A stretch of 19,671 bases of DNA from Bifidobacteriaceae bacterium (GCA_031260825.1 JAISKS010000042.1:1-19671), one strand, 5' to 3'; shown: positions 7,503 to 14,870, counted from the stretch's first letter. Notes: a model not told the origin generated them from the sequence alone. Numbers and translations: made by a program.

Positions 7503-8606
7503 CTATAATGAATTTGTTGCCTCAGCCCAATCATTAAGTTTTTGTTCAGCTCTACCCTCGATGATAGTTGATTTAGCAATTTCATAAGCAGCAGCAAATC
7601 TTTCTACTAAATTATTTTCATTAGGAGCTATATCTAAAAGCGTACCATCAGCTACAATTCCTGCAGCAGAATTTAAACATACAGTTTGAAAGATTGCGCG
7701 ATCACGTTTTGTATCAGTATCTTTTGAACCAACTCCAGCAAAAACAGCGCGAGCTACTTCTGCATTTTCTTCAGGATCTCCTCCAGCAATATCAGAAATT
7801 ACAATAGGTTCTAGACCGACTACAAATTCTAATTCAAGCGGATTGAAAGTTGTTTGAGAAGCTTTTCCATTTCTGATTTCATAAAGCTGACCATGTCTGA
7901 TTGCAGCCAATTCATCAAGTCCATTTCCATTTTCATCTTGTCCCTGGAAAACTAAACCATCAACATTTCTTGCAGCGTAAACCTCAGCGATTAGTCTACA
8001 TTGACGCTCTGTAGCTGCACCAATTGCAACTGCGCTTGGATTTGCAGGATTCGTAAGAGGTCCTAAAATATTAAAAACAGTTGGGAAAGGAAGTGATTTT
8101 CGCACTGGCATTGCAAAGCGCATTGATGGATGAAAAGTTTGTGCAAATGCAAAAGTTATTCCAACTTTATCATAAACTTCTTTAACTTGCGAAGGATTTA
8201 ATTCAAGATTTATTCCGAGAACAGCTAGCACATCAGCAGCTCCCGATTTGCTAGTAGCAGCTCGATTTCCATGCTTTACAATTTTGATTCCTGCTGCAGC
8301 AAGAACAATTGCACTCATTGAACTAATATTCACACTTCCAGCGTGATCGCCACCGGTACCTACAATATCAAGAATTCTGCCTTCAGCATTTAATGGCTCC
8401 GCATGAGCTACCATAGAATTTGCAAAACCAAGAACCTCTTGGCTAGACTCGCCTTTAGCTGCAAGAAGTGAAAGTATAGAACCAACCAAAACAGGATCGA
8501 ACTCTCCCGCCATAATTTGATCCATTACCCACTCAGATTCCTCTGTAGAGAGCGCACGGCGATTTAATAATTCAGATGTTACAGATGTCCAATTTAATGT
8601 ATCCAT
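7503..8606 (-). CDS. trpD: Anthranilate phosphoribosyltransferase
   Basis: Joins anthranilate to PRPP, the second step of tryptophan synthesis from chorismate. Family motifs are clear: the PRPP loop GTGGDHAGSVNIS (about 83-95), KHGNRAATSKSGAADVL (from about 111), FHPSMRFAMPVRKSL, FNILGPLTNPA and the GLDEL acidic pair that holds magnesium. The length of 367 residues is normal. I chose the ATG of MDTLNW, 4 bp after the stop of the upstream membrane-protein gene; an ATG 15 codons earlier would overlap that gene and adds no family sequence. No strong Shine-Dalgarno is present, consistent with coupling to the preceding gene. The P-type ATPase follows after 8 bp. No trpC, trpF, trpE or trpA is nearby. 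Confidence 0.95.
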   Translation of the reverse strand: MDTLNWTSVTSELLNRRALSTEESEWVMDQIMAGEFDPVLVGSILSLLAAKGESSQEVLGFANSMVAHAEPLNAEGRILDIVGTGGDHAGSVNISSMSAIVLAAAGIKIVKHGNRAATSKSGAADVLAVLGINLELNPSQVKEVYDKVGITFAFAQTFHPSMRFAMPVRKSLPFPTVFNILGPLTNPANPSAVAIGAATERQCRLIAEVYAARNVDGLVFQGQDENGNGLDELAAIRHGQLYEIRNGKASQTTFNPLELEFVVGLEPIVISDIAGGDPEENAEVARAVFAGVGSKDTDTKRDRAIFQTVCLNSAAGIVADGTLLDIAPNENNLVERFAAAYEIAKSTIIEGRAEQKLNDWAEATNSL

Positions 8607-8610
8607 AATT

Positions 8611-9687
8611 TTACTCTGTGATTTGGCTAAGTGGTGAATTTTGAGCTGCATACTCAGAAGTCTTTAAGCTACATTTCATTGTTTGTTCATCAGTTTCTTG
8701 TTCGCCACTTAATAACGCTGATGTGTCTGTATCTTCAGTTTCTGTACCATCATTTACTTTAAGAGTGGTATTTGTAATAACTCCATTTATATATGAAATA
8801 GTTAAAATACCTTGAACAGTTTCGTCAGTGCTTCCTGTGTCAGATTTATCACTTATGATTGTTAAGTCAACATAAGTTGTAAGTCCAACTGTACGAATAT
8901 TGATTTCGCTAACATTATCTGAAACGATTGTGCCTAGTAGTGCAAGTCTTAATATCTTTCCATTATCAGTAAGCGCAAATCCGAAACTATTGCTAATATC
9001 TTCAACTTGCTCTTCAACTTCCACATCTTCACCTTCGACAGCTGCTTCAGTTTCTGCAATTGCAGCAGAGCAATCATAAACATTATTTACAAGCTGTCTT
9101 GCTTCAAGTGGAATTTTTAATAGCTCAGCTTGATCAACAGGTTCTAATGTAAGTACATTATTTGTAGGAGGTTCTGTAGGTTTTTTAAATGATGGAATAC
9201 CTTTTTGTGATACATAAATCATTGCACCAATTGCGATTAAAGTTAAACCAAGTGTTACAAGAATGATTAATTTAAGGTTCATTTCTTGATATTGATTTTC
9301 AGCAATTTCGGATTGTTGATATCCCTGCATTTCCTGGAAAGCTTTGTCAATTTTGCTAACTTTCTTATCTTTTTTATTTACAACTGGTTCAGTTTTGTTT
9401 TGTGGTTTAGCGGCAGGTTTTGTACCAGTAGATTTTGTACCAGTAGATTTTGTACCAGTTGATTTTGCTACAGGTTTTGTACCAGTTGATTTTGCGGCAG
9501 GTTTCGCGGTTGACTTAGCAGCAGGTTTTGTACCAGTAGATTTTGCAGCAGGTTTTGTACCAGTAGATTTTGCATCAGGTTTTGTACCAGTTGATTTTGC
9601 GGCAGGTTTTGTACCAGTAGATTTTGCAGCAGATTTAGCAGCAGTAGATTTTAATTTTGGTTTATCAGTTTTTTTTGTATCAGCCAT
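8611..9687 (-). CDS. Single-pass membrane protein with H1-like KSTGTKPAA repeats
   Basis: No family recognised. The 358-residue product has three parts. Residues about 12-97 are a Lys/Ala/Pro/Thr repeat region of about nine KSTGTKPAA or STGTK units, free of acidic residues except one Asp. One hydrophobic span (about 138-159) follows. The acidic remainder (about 160-358) has two cysteines (about 206 and 342) that could pair outside the cell. By the positive-inside rule the repeat tail is cytoplasmic. Such tails resemble histone H1 and the C-terminus of mycobacterial HupB, so binding to nucleic acid or another polyanion is possible but not shown. The gene sits 20 bp after carD and 4 bp before trpD, so it is part of their transcription unit. 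Upstream of the ATG are AAAGGAA and GGGAT, either of which may serve as ribosome site. Confidence 0.8.
   Translation of the reverse strand: MADTKKTDKPKLKSTAAKSAAKSTGTKPAAKSTGTKPDAKSTGTKPAAKSTGTKPAAKSTAKPAAKSTGTKPVAKSTGTKSTGTKSTGTKPAAKPQNKTEPVVNKKDKKVSKIDKAFQEMQGYQQSEIAENQYQEMNLKLIILVTLGLTLIAIGAMIYVSQKGIPSFKKPTEPPTNNVLTLEPVDQAELLKIPLEARQLVNNVYDCSAAIAETEAAVEGEDVEVEEQVEDISNSFGFALTDNGKILRLALLGTIVSDNVSEINIRTVGLTTYVDLTIISDKSDTGSTDETVQGILTISYINGVITNTTLKVNDGTETEDTDTSALLSGEQETDEQTMKCSLKTSEYAAQNSPLSQITE
9521..9628 (-). repeat. 27-bp tandem repeats coding for the KSTGTKPAA tail
   Basis: Four consecutive 27-bp units begin at 9521, 9548, 9575 and 9602 (plus strand GCAGGTTTTGTACCAGTAGA, then TTTTGCA), differing at a few third positions. 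Shorter 15-bp units (GTACCAGTAGATTTT) continue at about 9420-9465. All lengths are multiples of three, so copy number can vary without breaking the gene. Confidence 0.9.
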
Positions 9688-9707
9688 TTTTTATCCCATT
9701 CCTTTAA

Positions 9708-10265
9708 TTAGTTTTTTACATTATTTTTTAGAGCAATATGAGTAAGCGCCTCTTCATAAGCAATTTTAGCTTCTTTAGGAATTACCTCAATTAACGCTAG
9801 ATTGAATTTTTTTTCAGCAGTATTCAAATCAGTTTTAAGTGAAATTGATAATTCGTGAATAAACTTTTTTCTAAGATGCATTAATAATTGACGCTCAGTC
9901 GGAATTAACGCATCAGTTGAATGTCTAATTGAAAGTGAAGATAGAGAAATAATCATATCCTCAGGAAGACCAGTTTTCGATCTTTCAGTATTTACTTTAA
10001 ATGATTTCGCACCAGTAAGTTTAATATCAGCTTTAGCTTTTTTCATTAGTTTATATAATTCTTCCAAATCAGCTTTTTTAACAACTGGTCGAAGTCCGTA
10101 TTCTTCAAGGCGTGCATAAGGAAGAATATGTTCCATATTTTCTGTGATAGATTTCATAGAGACGAACTCAACTTCCTCACCATTAAGGTCATCATTAAAT
10201 ACTTCTAAAATTTCACATACACCAAAAATAGGATGCACTAAATGTTTTCCAACTTTTACTTTCAT
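9708..10265 (-). CDS. carD: CarD-like RNA polymerase-binding regulator lacking the key Trp
   Basis: CarD binds the RNA polymerase beta subunit and stabilises the open complex at rRNA and other promoters. The 185-residue product has the N-terminal polymerase-interacting fold (VGKHLVHPIFGVCEILEV, then ILPYARLEEYGLRP at about 47-60) and a helical C-terminal domain (SLSSLSIRHSTDALIPTERQLL) that matches the mycobacterial protein helix for helix. Aligned from memory without gaps across that region, the residue at the place of M. tuberculosis Trp85, which wedges into the bubble edge, is Gly85. The protein has no tryptophan at all. It is slightly longer than the roughly 162-residue M. tuberculosis protein because of a charged C-terminal extension. 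AGGAA lies 6-8 nt before the ATG. It follows the DUF3027 gene by 19 bp, so both are likely one transcript. Confidence 0.85.
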   Translation of the reverse strand: MKVKVGKHLVHPIFGVCEILEVFNDDLNGEEVEFVSMKSITENMEHILPYARLEEYGLRPVVKKADLEELYKLMKKAKADIKLTGAKSFKVNTERSKTGLPEDMIISLSSLSIRHSTDALIPTERQLLMHLRKKFIHELSISLKTDLNTAEKKFNLALIEVIPKEAKIAYEEALTHIALKNNVKN

Positions 10266-10284
10266 ATCAATTCCTATATATTCT

Positions 10285-11184
10285 TTATTCTTCGCCTGTA
10301 ATTATTATTGATGATTCATCGAGATGAAAATCAGATTGTGCCCATAATTTTTTCGAATGAAAATTATCAGTTTCGCTATGAGCTCCGCAACCATGATCAT
10401 TGCTAATTACAGATCCTTCATCAGATGAATATGTATTAAAACATACACCAAATTTATCTCCAAATTTTCCATCTAGTTTAACAAAATATGCACAAGTTGA
10501 GCAGTTTTCAGAAGAGATTGAAGATGAAATAGAGTTTGGTCCACGTCTTCCTTCATACCATTTATTAAGAGTACTTTTTAATGATTGATTAGTTATGATT
10601 CGATTTTTATATGCAGTATCAGCAGATGCTAATTCGATAAAATCCAATACATTTTTATTGGGATCAGTTATTTCTGATTCAGGTTCAGATTCAATTTGTA
10701 AAGCTTTCAAATTAGCTTTTTGATAATCTTCAGTTGTAATCAAATTGTCATCATTTTCAATATATGGTACCACATCATATTCTGTGAAATCTTCAGGTTC
10801 AATTCGCTCAGACCAAGGAATCCACTCTGGAGGTAGCACTGAATTTTCAGATGCAACAAAATTATATTCTAATACTGAAATATCATTTGACTTTCCTGAA
10901 TTAGATACAGTAATTATAAAAATCCAGTTTTTATAACCAGATAAATTTGAGCTATAAGAATATGATGCAACTGATTTTGATTGATCGGAAATTACATATC
11001 CAAGAGGATCACCAACAGCTCCACTCATTTTTGGATTTTCGAACTCATCGTTTTCAATTAATTCGACTAATAAGTTTTTTACAGTTAAGGCTGTATCGGG
11101 ATTTTTGAAAAATTCTGTTGATTTTTTTGGAAGTGCTTTGTTTTTTAATTTAGTAACTATGCTAGTTTTTTTTGTGAATATCAT
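10285..11184 (-). CDS. DUF3027 family protein (actinobacterial, unknown role)
   Basis: A 299-residue soluble protein. The C-terminal half carries the DUF3027 signature: ENCSTCAYFVKLDGKFG, FGVCFN, then SDEGSVISNDHGCGAHSE. Its four conserved cysteines and histidines look like a metal site (CxxC ... C ... HGCGAH). Upstream are PPEWIPWSERIEPEDF, another family stretch, and an N-terminal LGDP-like segment (about 55-62). The function of the family is not known to me; its restriction to actinobacteria is the main taxonomic clue here. There is no Shine-Dalgarno: TACAAT lies 7 nt before the ATG with CTGAAA 17 bp further upstream, so the transcript is probably leaderless. It is the first gene of a packed series with carD, the H1-like membrane protein, trpD and the P-type ATPase. 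Confidence 0.85.
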   Translation of the reverse strand: MIFTKKTSIVTKLKNKALPKKSTEFFKNPDTALTVKNLLVELIENDEFENPKMSGAVGDPLGYVISDQSKSVASYSYSSNLSGYKNWIFIITVSNSGKSNDISVLEYNFVASENSVLPPEWIPWSERIEPEDFTEYDVVPYIENDDNLITTEDYQKANLKALQIESEPESEITDPNKNVLDFIELASADTAYKNRIITNQSLKSTLNKWYEGRRGPNSISSSISSENCSTCAYFVKLDGKFGDKFGVCFNTYSSDEGSVISNDHGCGAHSETDNFHSKKLWAQSDFHLDESSIIITGEE

Positions 11185-11220
11185 ATGTAATATTGTACCA
11201 CAAAATTAGCGAAATTTCAG
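11185..11220 (-). promoter_or_regulatory. Leaderless promoter of the DUF3027-carD unit
   Basis: Minus-strand CTGAAA (plus 11215-11220), a 17-bp spacer and TACAAT (plus 11192-11197) end 7 nt before the ATG. This is the best -35/-10 pair among the leaderless promoters of the window, with 4/6 and 5/6 matches to consensus. Confidence 0.55.
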
Positions 11221-11233
11221 TATAACAGCATTA

Positions 11234-12058
11234 TTATCGCAAATCATAGTAGTTAGTCACAGTAAGAGATGATAGAACATTTTGAGAATAAGCAGGTACA
11301 AACTCTTCAAAACCAACATTAACCAGCGTAGAAACTTTTGCATTCATCATAGCCCAAGGATTTTTGGTTGTAGATCCACAGCCAAATAAATATAAATCAA
11401 CTGATGTAGAGGTTATTATCCACCCAAGATAAAAATCAGCAACTTCATTTTTGAATTTATCGATAGTTTTTATAGCAAAATCAAACCCAGCAACATCATT
11501 ACTATTATTTTGTCTTAAATTTAAAATTAAATGATTATATGCATTTATAGACGGAACTGTAACTTCAACAGCGAGAGCAGTAATGTCTAAACTAATATTT
11601 CGATACTGTGCATCCGATCCTTTTGGAATAGATCCTATTTTTATAAAATATCTATTATTACTATTTTGATAATAATTACTTACTCCAGATTTTCCAAGTT
11701 TATCATTTAATACTTTACCTTGCTTTGCTGTTAAAGCTGATGAGGTAGAGGTTGAAGTAAGGGTATTATTTAATGCAAAATTAGTTATTCCAGTACCACC
11801 TTGTGCTACAGGAAGAATGCCCGTATAGTTTGCAAAGTTTGTGCCTAAAATATTAGTTGCAGCTTGCGGTGCTGTTGTAGCGTTTGTGCCACCTTTTAAT
11901 ATAGGAAGCCCAGTAGTTGTGACACCTAATGGCTCTGCAGAAACTCTTTTATTTTCAAAATTAATTCCTAAAACAATACCTGAAGTTAATGTTAAGCAAA
12001 ATAAAATTAATACAGAAAAAAGTGTTGTGTAATTAATAGTGATTGATTTATTATTCAT
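11234..12058 (-). CDS. Membrane-anchored tail-fibre-like protein, copy 1
   Basis: No cellular family recognised. The 274-residue product begins with a hydrophobic segment (about 11-32) followed by a short polar stretch and VSAEP, so it is exported and either cleaved late or held as a signal anchor. After that come two copies of the phage tail-fibre linker motif, GLPILKGGTNATT (about 50-62) and GILPVAQGGTGITN (about 80-93), and then LTSTSTSSALTAKQGKVLNDKL (100-121), also typical of tail-fibre and baseplate proteins. The remaining 150 residues are a beta-rich, Asn/Ser/Tyr-rich region of unknown fold. The gene at 16533 is a paralogue by N-terminal architecture, although the C-terminal regions differ. 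No other phage gene is near. The start is supported by the shared promoter 6 nt upstream. An adhesive or receptor-binding role is inference only. Confidence 0.75.
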   Translation of the reverse strand: MNNKSITINYTTLFSVLILFCLTLTSGIVLGINFENKRVSAEPLGVTTTGLPILKGGTNATTAPQAATNILGTNFANYTGILPVAQGGTGITNFALNNTLTSTSTSSALTAKQGKVLNDKLGKSGVSNYYQNSNNRYFIKIGSIPKGSDAQYRNISLDITALAVEVTVPSINAYNHLILNLRQNNSNDVAGFDFAIKTIDKFKNEVADFYLGWIITSTSVDLYLFGCGSTTKNPWAMMNAKVSTLVNVGFEEFVPAYSQNVLSSLTVTNYYDLR

Positions 12059-12093
12059 AATACTATTGTATCACAAAAAAAAAAAAAACGATT
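12059..12093 (-). promoter_or_regulatory. T14-tract leaderless promoter, copy 1
   Basis: Reading the minus strand: ATCG, fourteen T (plus-strand A-run 12075-12088), GTGATACAAT, AGTATT, then the ATG. TGA-TACAAT is an extended -10 (plus 12065-12073) ending 6 nt from the start codon, with no Shine-Dalgarno. The T-run fills the spacer between -10 and -35. The block recurs almost unchanged before the paralogue at 17483. Confidence 0.65.
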
Positions 12094-12117
12094 TGTTTTT
12101 GCAGGCAATGAGACGAA

Positions 12118-12139
12118 ATTCCGCTGTTTTTAGTGGAAT
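12118..12139 (-). terminator. Hairpin just after the ABC permease stop
   Basis: ATTCCGCT and AGTGGAAT with a 6-nt loop form an 8-bp stem, one position being G-U on the plus strand or A-C on the minus, starting one base past the permease stop. On the minus strand only TTT follows, so termination would be weak; the better U-run (ATTATTTTT) is on the plus strand, where no gene needs it. Confidence 0.35.
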
Positions 12140-12140
12140 A

Positions 12141-13253
12141 TTATTTTTGAATTGAGTTCGTATATAATTTTGTAGCAACAATAAATGTGATAGGTACAGT
12201 TATGATATTTATTATAAGCGCAATTACCATCATAGCTACTGTCATATGACCATTTATCATAGCGATAGGTGCACAAAATGGTGCAAAGAATGGCATAAAT
12301 TTTACTGTTGTTAAAATTAATCCTGTAGAATTTGGTACAAGAACTGAGTAAACCGACATAAAGAAACCTACACAAACGATTAGCATAATCGGCGCAATCG
12401 CCATAGGAACTTCATCAGCTTTTTGCACTGAACAAGCAAGAGCAGCAAATAGAGCAGCAAACATCGCATATCCAATTATGAACCATAAAATCGCAAGCAT
12501 TCCCATTTGTCCAAACGAGAATTCGCTACTTCCTCCGCCACCTACTCCATTTAACATTGCAGAGCCGTAAACAACGACATAAACAATTCCTAAATGCATA
12601 ATTTCAGAAAACCCGATTCCCAATACTTTACCTAAAATTAATTCAACTGGCTTTAATGAAGAAAGCAAAATTTCGACAACTTTACTACCTTTTTCCTCAG
12701 CAATTCCTTGAGCAATCACATTTCCAGTTTGTGTAAGTGCGATCATTAAACACATTGCAATTATTAATGCTGCAATATATTTTGTAAAGTCAAATGTGAC
12801 AGTTGCACCAGCTGCTTCAACAAGCGCATTTGTTTTTTCTGTAATCTCAGCAAGTATTTGAGAAGGATCCAAACCATGTTCTTTCATCACTTCATTAAAT
12901 GCTAAATCATGATATGTTGCTGCTTCTTCTGCTGCTTTTGCAACTTCTGGTTCAGGTGCATCAGAATTATTAGATTTTCCGGCAAGACTAGTAAAAATAA
13001 TACCTATTAATGAGTACATAATTGTAGAATTTCGATAAATTCGTGAATGAATTCTAGTTGTGATTTCGCGTTTTGCAACCATAAAAGTATTATTAACTTT
13101 TATGCGAGAATATTTTTCCATAATATTAGGAACGTTAATTTTAGCAGGTGCCGCATCAGTTGATTGAGCTGCTTCCAACGAAGCGCCATTTAATTGAGCG
13201 GCTTCCACCGAAGCGCTCGCATTAGTAGGTACTGCTTCATATTCATCACTCAT
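12141..13253 (-). CDS. ABC-2 type transporter permease (NatB-like)
   Basis: Membrane partner of the adjacent ATPase in an ABC exporter resembling Na+ or drug efflux systems. The 370-residue product has a first span at about 77-92, an outside loop (93-155), the family motif AQGIAEEKGSKVVEILLSSLKP (about 180-201) with LILGKVLGIG, then four or five more spans. The outside loop is short for the NatB type. Ahead of the first span is a cytoplasmic Ala/Glu-rich leader (1-40) with a small duplicated unit (SVEAAQLNGA / SLEAAQSTDA) not typical of the family. The ATG overlaps the last base of the ATPase stop codon (TAATG), so the two are translationally coupled and almost surely form one transporter. 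The substrate cannot be inferred from sequence. Confidence 0.88.
   Translation of the reverse strand: MSDEYEAVPTNASASVEAAQLNGASLEAAQSTDAAPAKINVPNIMEKYSRIKVNNTFMVAKREITTRIHSRIYRNSTIMYSLIGIIFTSLAGKSNNSDAPEPEVAKAAEEAATYHDLAFNEVMKEHGLDPSQILAEITEKTNALVEAAGATVTFDFTKYIAALIIAMCLMIALTQTGNVIAQGIAEEKGSKVVEILLSSLKPVELILGKVLGIGFSEIMHLGIVYVVVYGSAMLNGVGGGGSSEFSFGQMGMLAILWFIIGYAMFAALFAALACSVQKADEVPMAIAPIMLIVCVGFFMSVYSVLVPNSTGLILTTVKFMPFFAPFCAPIAMINGHMTVAMMVIALIINIITVPITFIVATKLYTNSIQK
13163..13216 (-). repeat. 30-bp duplication in the permease N-terminus
   Basis: ATTGAGCTGCTTCCAACGAA (from 13163) recurs 30 bp later as ATTGAGCGGCTTCCACCGAA, both followed by GCGC. This gives two 10-residue units in the cytoplasmic leader of the ABC permease. 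Confidence 0.75.
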
Positions 13254-14065
13254 TACGCGCTCACCTCAATTTTTTCTTCTAAAACTAAATCGCCAAAAAT
13301 ATCAGCAAGAGGTGTAGGAACCTCAGTCATAAGAGGAGCTCCAGCGCGCTGACGTAATTCATCAGGTGTACCAAGTTGAACCATTTTTCCAGATTGAATA
13401 ATTCCGACAACATCACAAAGTTCACCAATTAATTCTAATTGATGTGATGAAAACAAAATACTAAGACCAGATTTTACAGATTCACGAAATGCATCAGCCA
13501 TCACTTTTACAGCGATTGGATCGAGACCAGAAAATGGTTCATCCAAAATTAAAAGTTCTGGTTTAGTGGAAAGAGCAGCCGCAAGCTGAACTCGCTGTGC
13601 ATTTCCAGTTGAAAGTTTTTCCAATCTATATTCTGCAAATTCATCAACTTGCAAAAACTCAAGCCAGAATTTTACTTCTTTTTGAGCATCATTTTTTGTA
13701 AGTCCTTTTAACATTGAGAACCAAATTAATTGCTCTTCAACTTTCATTTTTCCATAAAGTCCGCGCTCGGCAGGCATATATCCAACCGATCTTCTGAGCT
13801 CTAAAGCTCGCTCCTGGTTAACTTTATTTTTGCCGACAACGCATTCATTTCCTAAATAAACTTCACCAGAAGTTTCTGGCATAACTCCCATAACAATACG
13901 CATTGTTGTAGATTTTCCAGCGCCATTAGCACCAATAAATCCAAATACTTCACCTTCTGGTACATCAAACGAAACATCATTAAGAGCAAGTTTTGTGATT
14001 ATACCAGCTGGGTTTTTTGATTTTACTTTGAAAGTTTTTTCAAGATTTTTTACTTCAAGTTTCAT
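13253..14065 (-). CDS. ABC transporter ATP-binding protein (NatA-like)
   Basis: Motor subunit of the exporter formed with the next gene. The 270-residue product shows Walker A GANGAGKST (45-53), a Q-loop region at about 95-100 (YMPAERGLYG), the signature LSTGNAQ (151-157) in the LSxGN form usual for NatA-type ATPases, Walker B LLILDEPFSGLDP (from 171, catalytic Glu about 176) and the switch histidine in FSSHQLE. A short C-terminal extension follows. The ATG is 21 bp after the hisA/priA stop, without a clear Shine-Dalgarno, and the stop overlaps the permease start by one base. All catalytic residues are present. Confidence 0.93.
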   Translation of the reverse strand: MKLEVKNLEKTFKVKSKNPAGIITKLALNDVSFDVPEGEVFGFIGANGAGKSTTMRIVMGVMPETSGEVYLGNECVVGKNKVNQERALELRRSVGYMPAERGLYGKMKVEEQLIWFSMLKGLTKNDAQKEVKFWLEFLQVDEFAEYRLEKLSTGNAQRVQLAAALSTKPELLILDEPFSGLDPIAVKVMADAFRESVKSGLSILFSSHQLELIGELCDVVGIIQSGKMVQLGTPDELRQRAGAPLMTEVPTPLADIFGDLVLEEKIEVSA

Positions 14066-14086
14066 AATAATACTACTTATTTTTTC

Positions 14087-14833
14087 TTAAAGCTTTACTG
14101 CTTCTAATGCGGTTTTTATATCAAGAGTACCACTGTAAATTGCTTTTCCAGTGATTACGCCTTCTACCACATTTTGTCCATTTGAGTTTTTTAATTCATT
14201 AAGTGCTACAATATCGTCAAGCTTGGATACTCCCCCGCTCGCGATTAATTTAAGCTGAGTTGTATAATCAGATATTTTTTTATAAAGATCAATTGAAGGT
14301 CCTGTCATCATTCCATCTTTATTTACATCTGTTACAACAATTCGCTTGCAGCCAGATTCAACCAACCAATCAATAGTTTCCCAGATAATTCCATACTCTT
14401 TTGTCCAACCGCGCGCAGTCAAAATCTCATCGCGGACATCAAGTCCTATTGCGATTTTATCTCCATATTCACCGATAATTTCTTTTGTCCATTCTGGATT
14501 TTCTAGAGCGGCTGTTCCGATATTAACGCGTTTTGGATTAAAGCTCAATGCATGTTCAAGTGTTTTTGAATTTCGTATTCCGCCGGAAAGTTCTATATTT
14601 ATATCAAGATTGGTAACAGCTTCAAAAACTTGTTTAATAGTAGAGTCATTGTCGCCTTTGCCAAAAGCTTTATCAAGGTCAACAAGATGAATCCATTTGG
14701 ATCCTAGGTTTGCAAAATTAACTGCGATTTCTGCAGGGTCGCCATACTCGTTTGAAGTATCATATTCACCCTGCGAAAGACGAACAGACCTGCCACCGAT
14801 AATATCGATAGCAGGTAATAATTCTATACTCAT
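14087..14833 (-). CDS. priA: HisA / PriA-type phosphoribosyl isomerase (His and probably Trp)
   Basis: A (beta/alpha)8-barrel isomerase. HisA converts ProFAR to PRFAR in histidine synthesis; the actinobacterial PriA form also does the TrpF step. The 248-residue product has PAID with the first catalytic Asp10, VRLSQG (Arg18), the phosphate loop SGGIRN (about 83-88), GTAALENPEW, GLDVR (Asp132), RGW (Arg141, Trp143), VVTDVNKDG (Asp169, Asp173) and IASGGVSKLDD. Compared from memory with M. tuberculosis PriA, the mobile-loop Arg and Trp used for the Trp-pathway substrate are both present, and long stretches agree. With trpB and trpD in the window but no trpF, a dual role is likely. AAGGAGA lies 6 nt before the ATG; its GGAG can pair with CTCC 12 nt upstream in the mRNA, a weak hairpin. 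It sits 37 bp after the antiporter gene. Confidence 0.9.
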   Translation of the reverse strand: MSIELLPAIDIIGGRSVRLSQGEYDTSNEYGDPAEIAVNFANLGSKWIHLVDLDKAFGKGDNDSTIKQVFEAVTNLDINIELSGGIRNSKTLEHALSFNPKRVNIGTAALENPEWTKEIIGEYGDKIAIGLDVRDEILTARGWTKEYGIIWETIDWLVESGCKRIVVTDVNKDGMMTGPSIDLYKKISDYTTQLKLIASGGVSKLDDIVALNELKNSNGQNVVEGVITGKAIYSGTLDIKTALEAVKL

Positions 14834-14870
14834 TTAATTCTCCTTAAAATTGGAGTTTTAATTTTTTGTA

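Noticed and set aside
8607..8651. Earlier ATG for TrpD (MQLKIHH)
   Set aside because: It would overlap the upstream gene by about 40 bp and adds residues not found in the family; MDTLNW directly follows that gene's stop.
9521..9628. Regularly spaced repeats resembling a CRISPR array
   Set aside because: The units are contiguous, without unique spacers, and code in frame for a repeat protein.
9344..9745. Open frame of 133 codons on the plus strand with GFVPVDFAA repeats
   Set aside because: It is the antisense of the 27-bp repeats of the H1-like membrane protein; repeats whose length is a multiple of three keep several frames open. No ribosome site and no family sequence.
11234..12058. Prophage remnant
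   Set aside because: Only the tail-fibre-like motifs point to phage; no integrase, capsid, terminase, lysis or att-like site is nearby, and both copies have their own conserved promoter and export signal.
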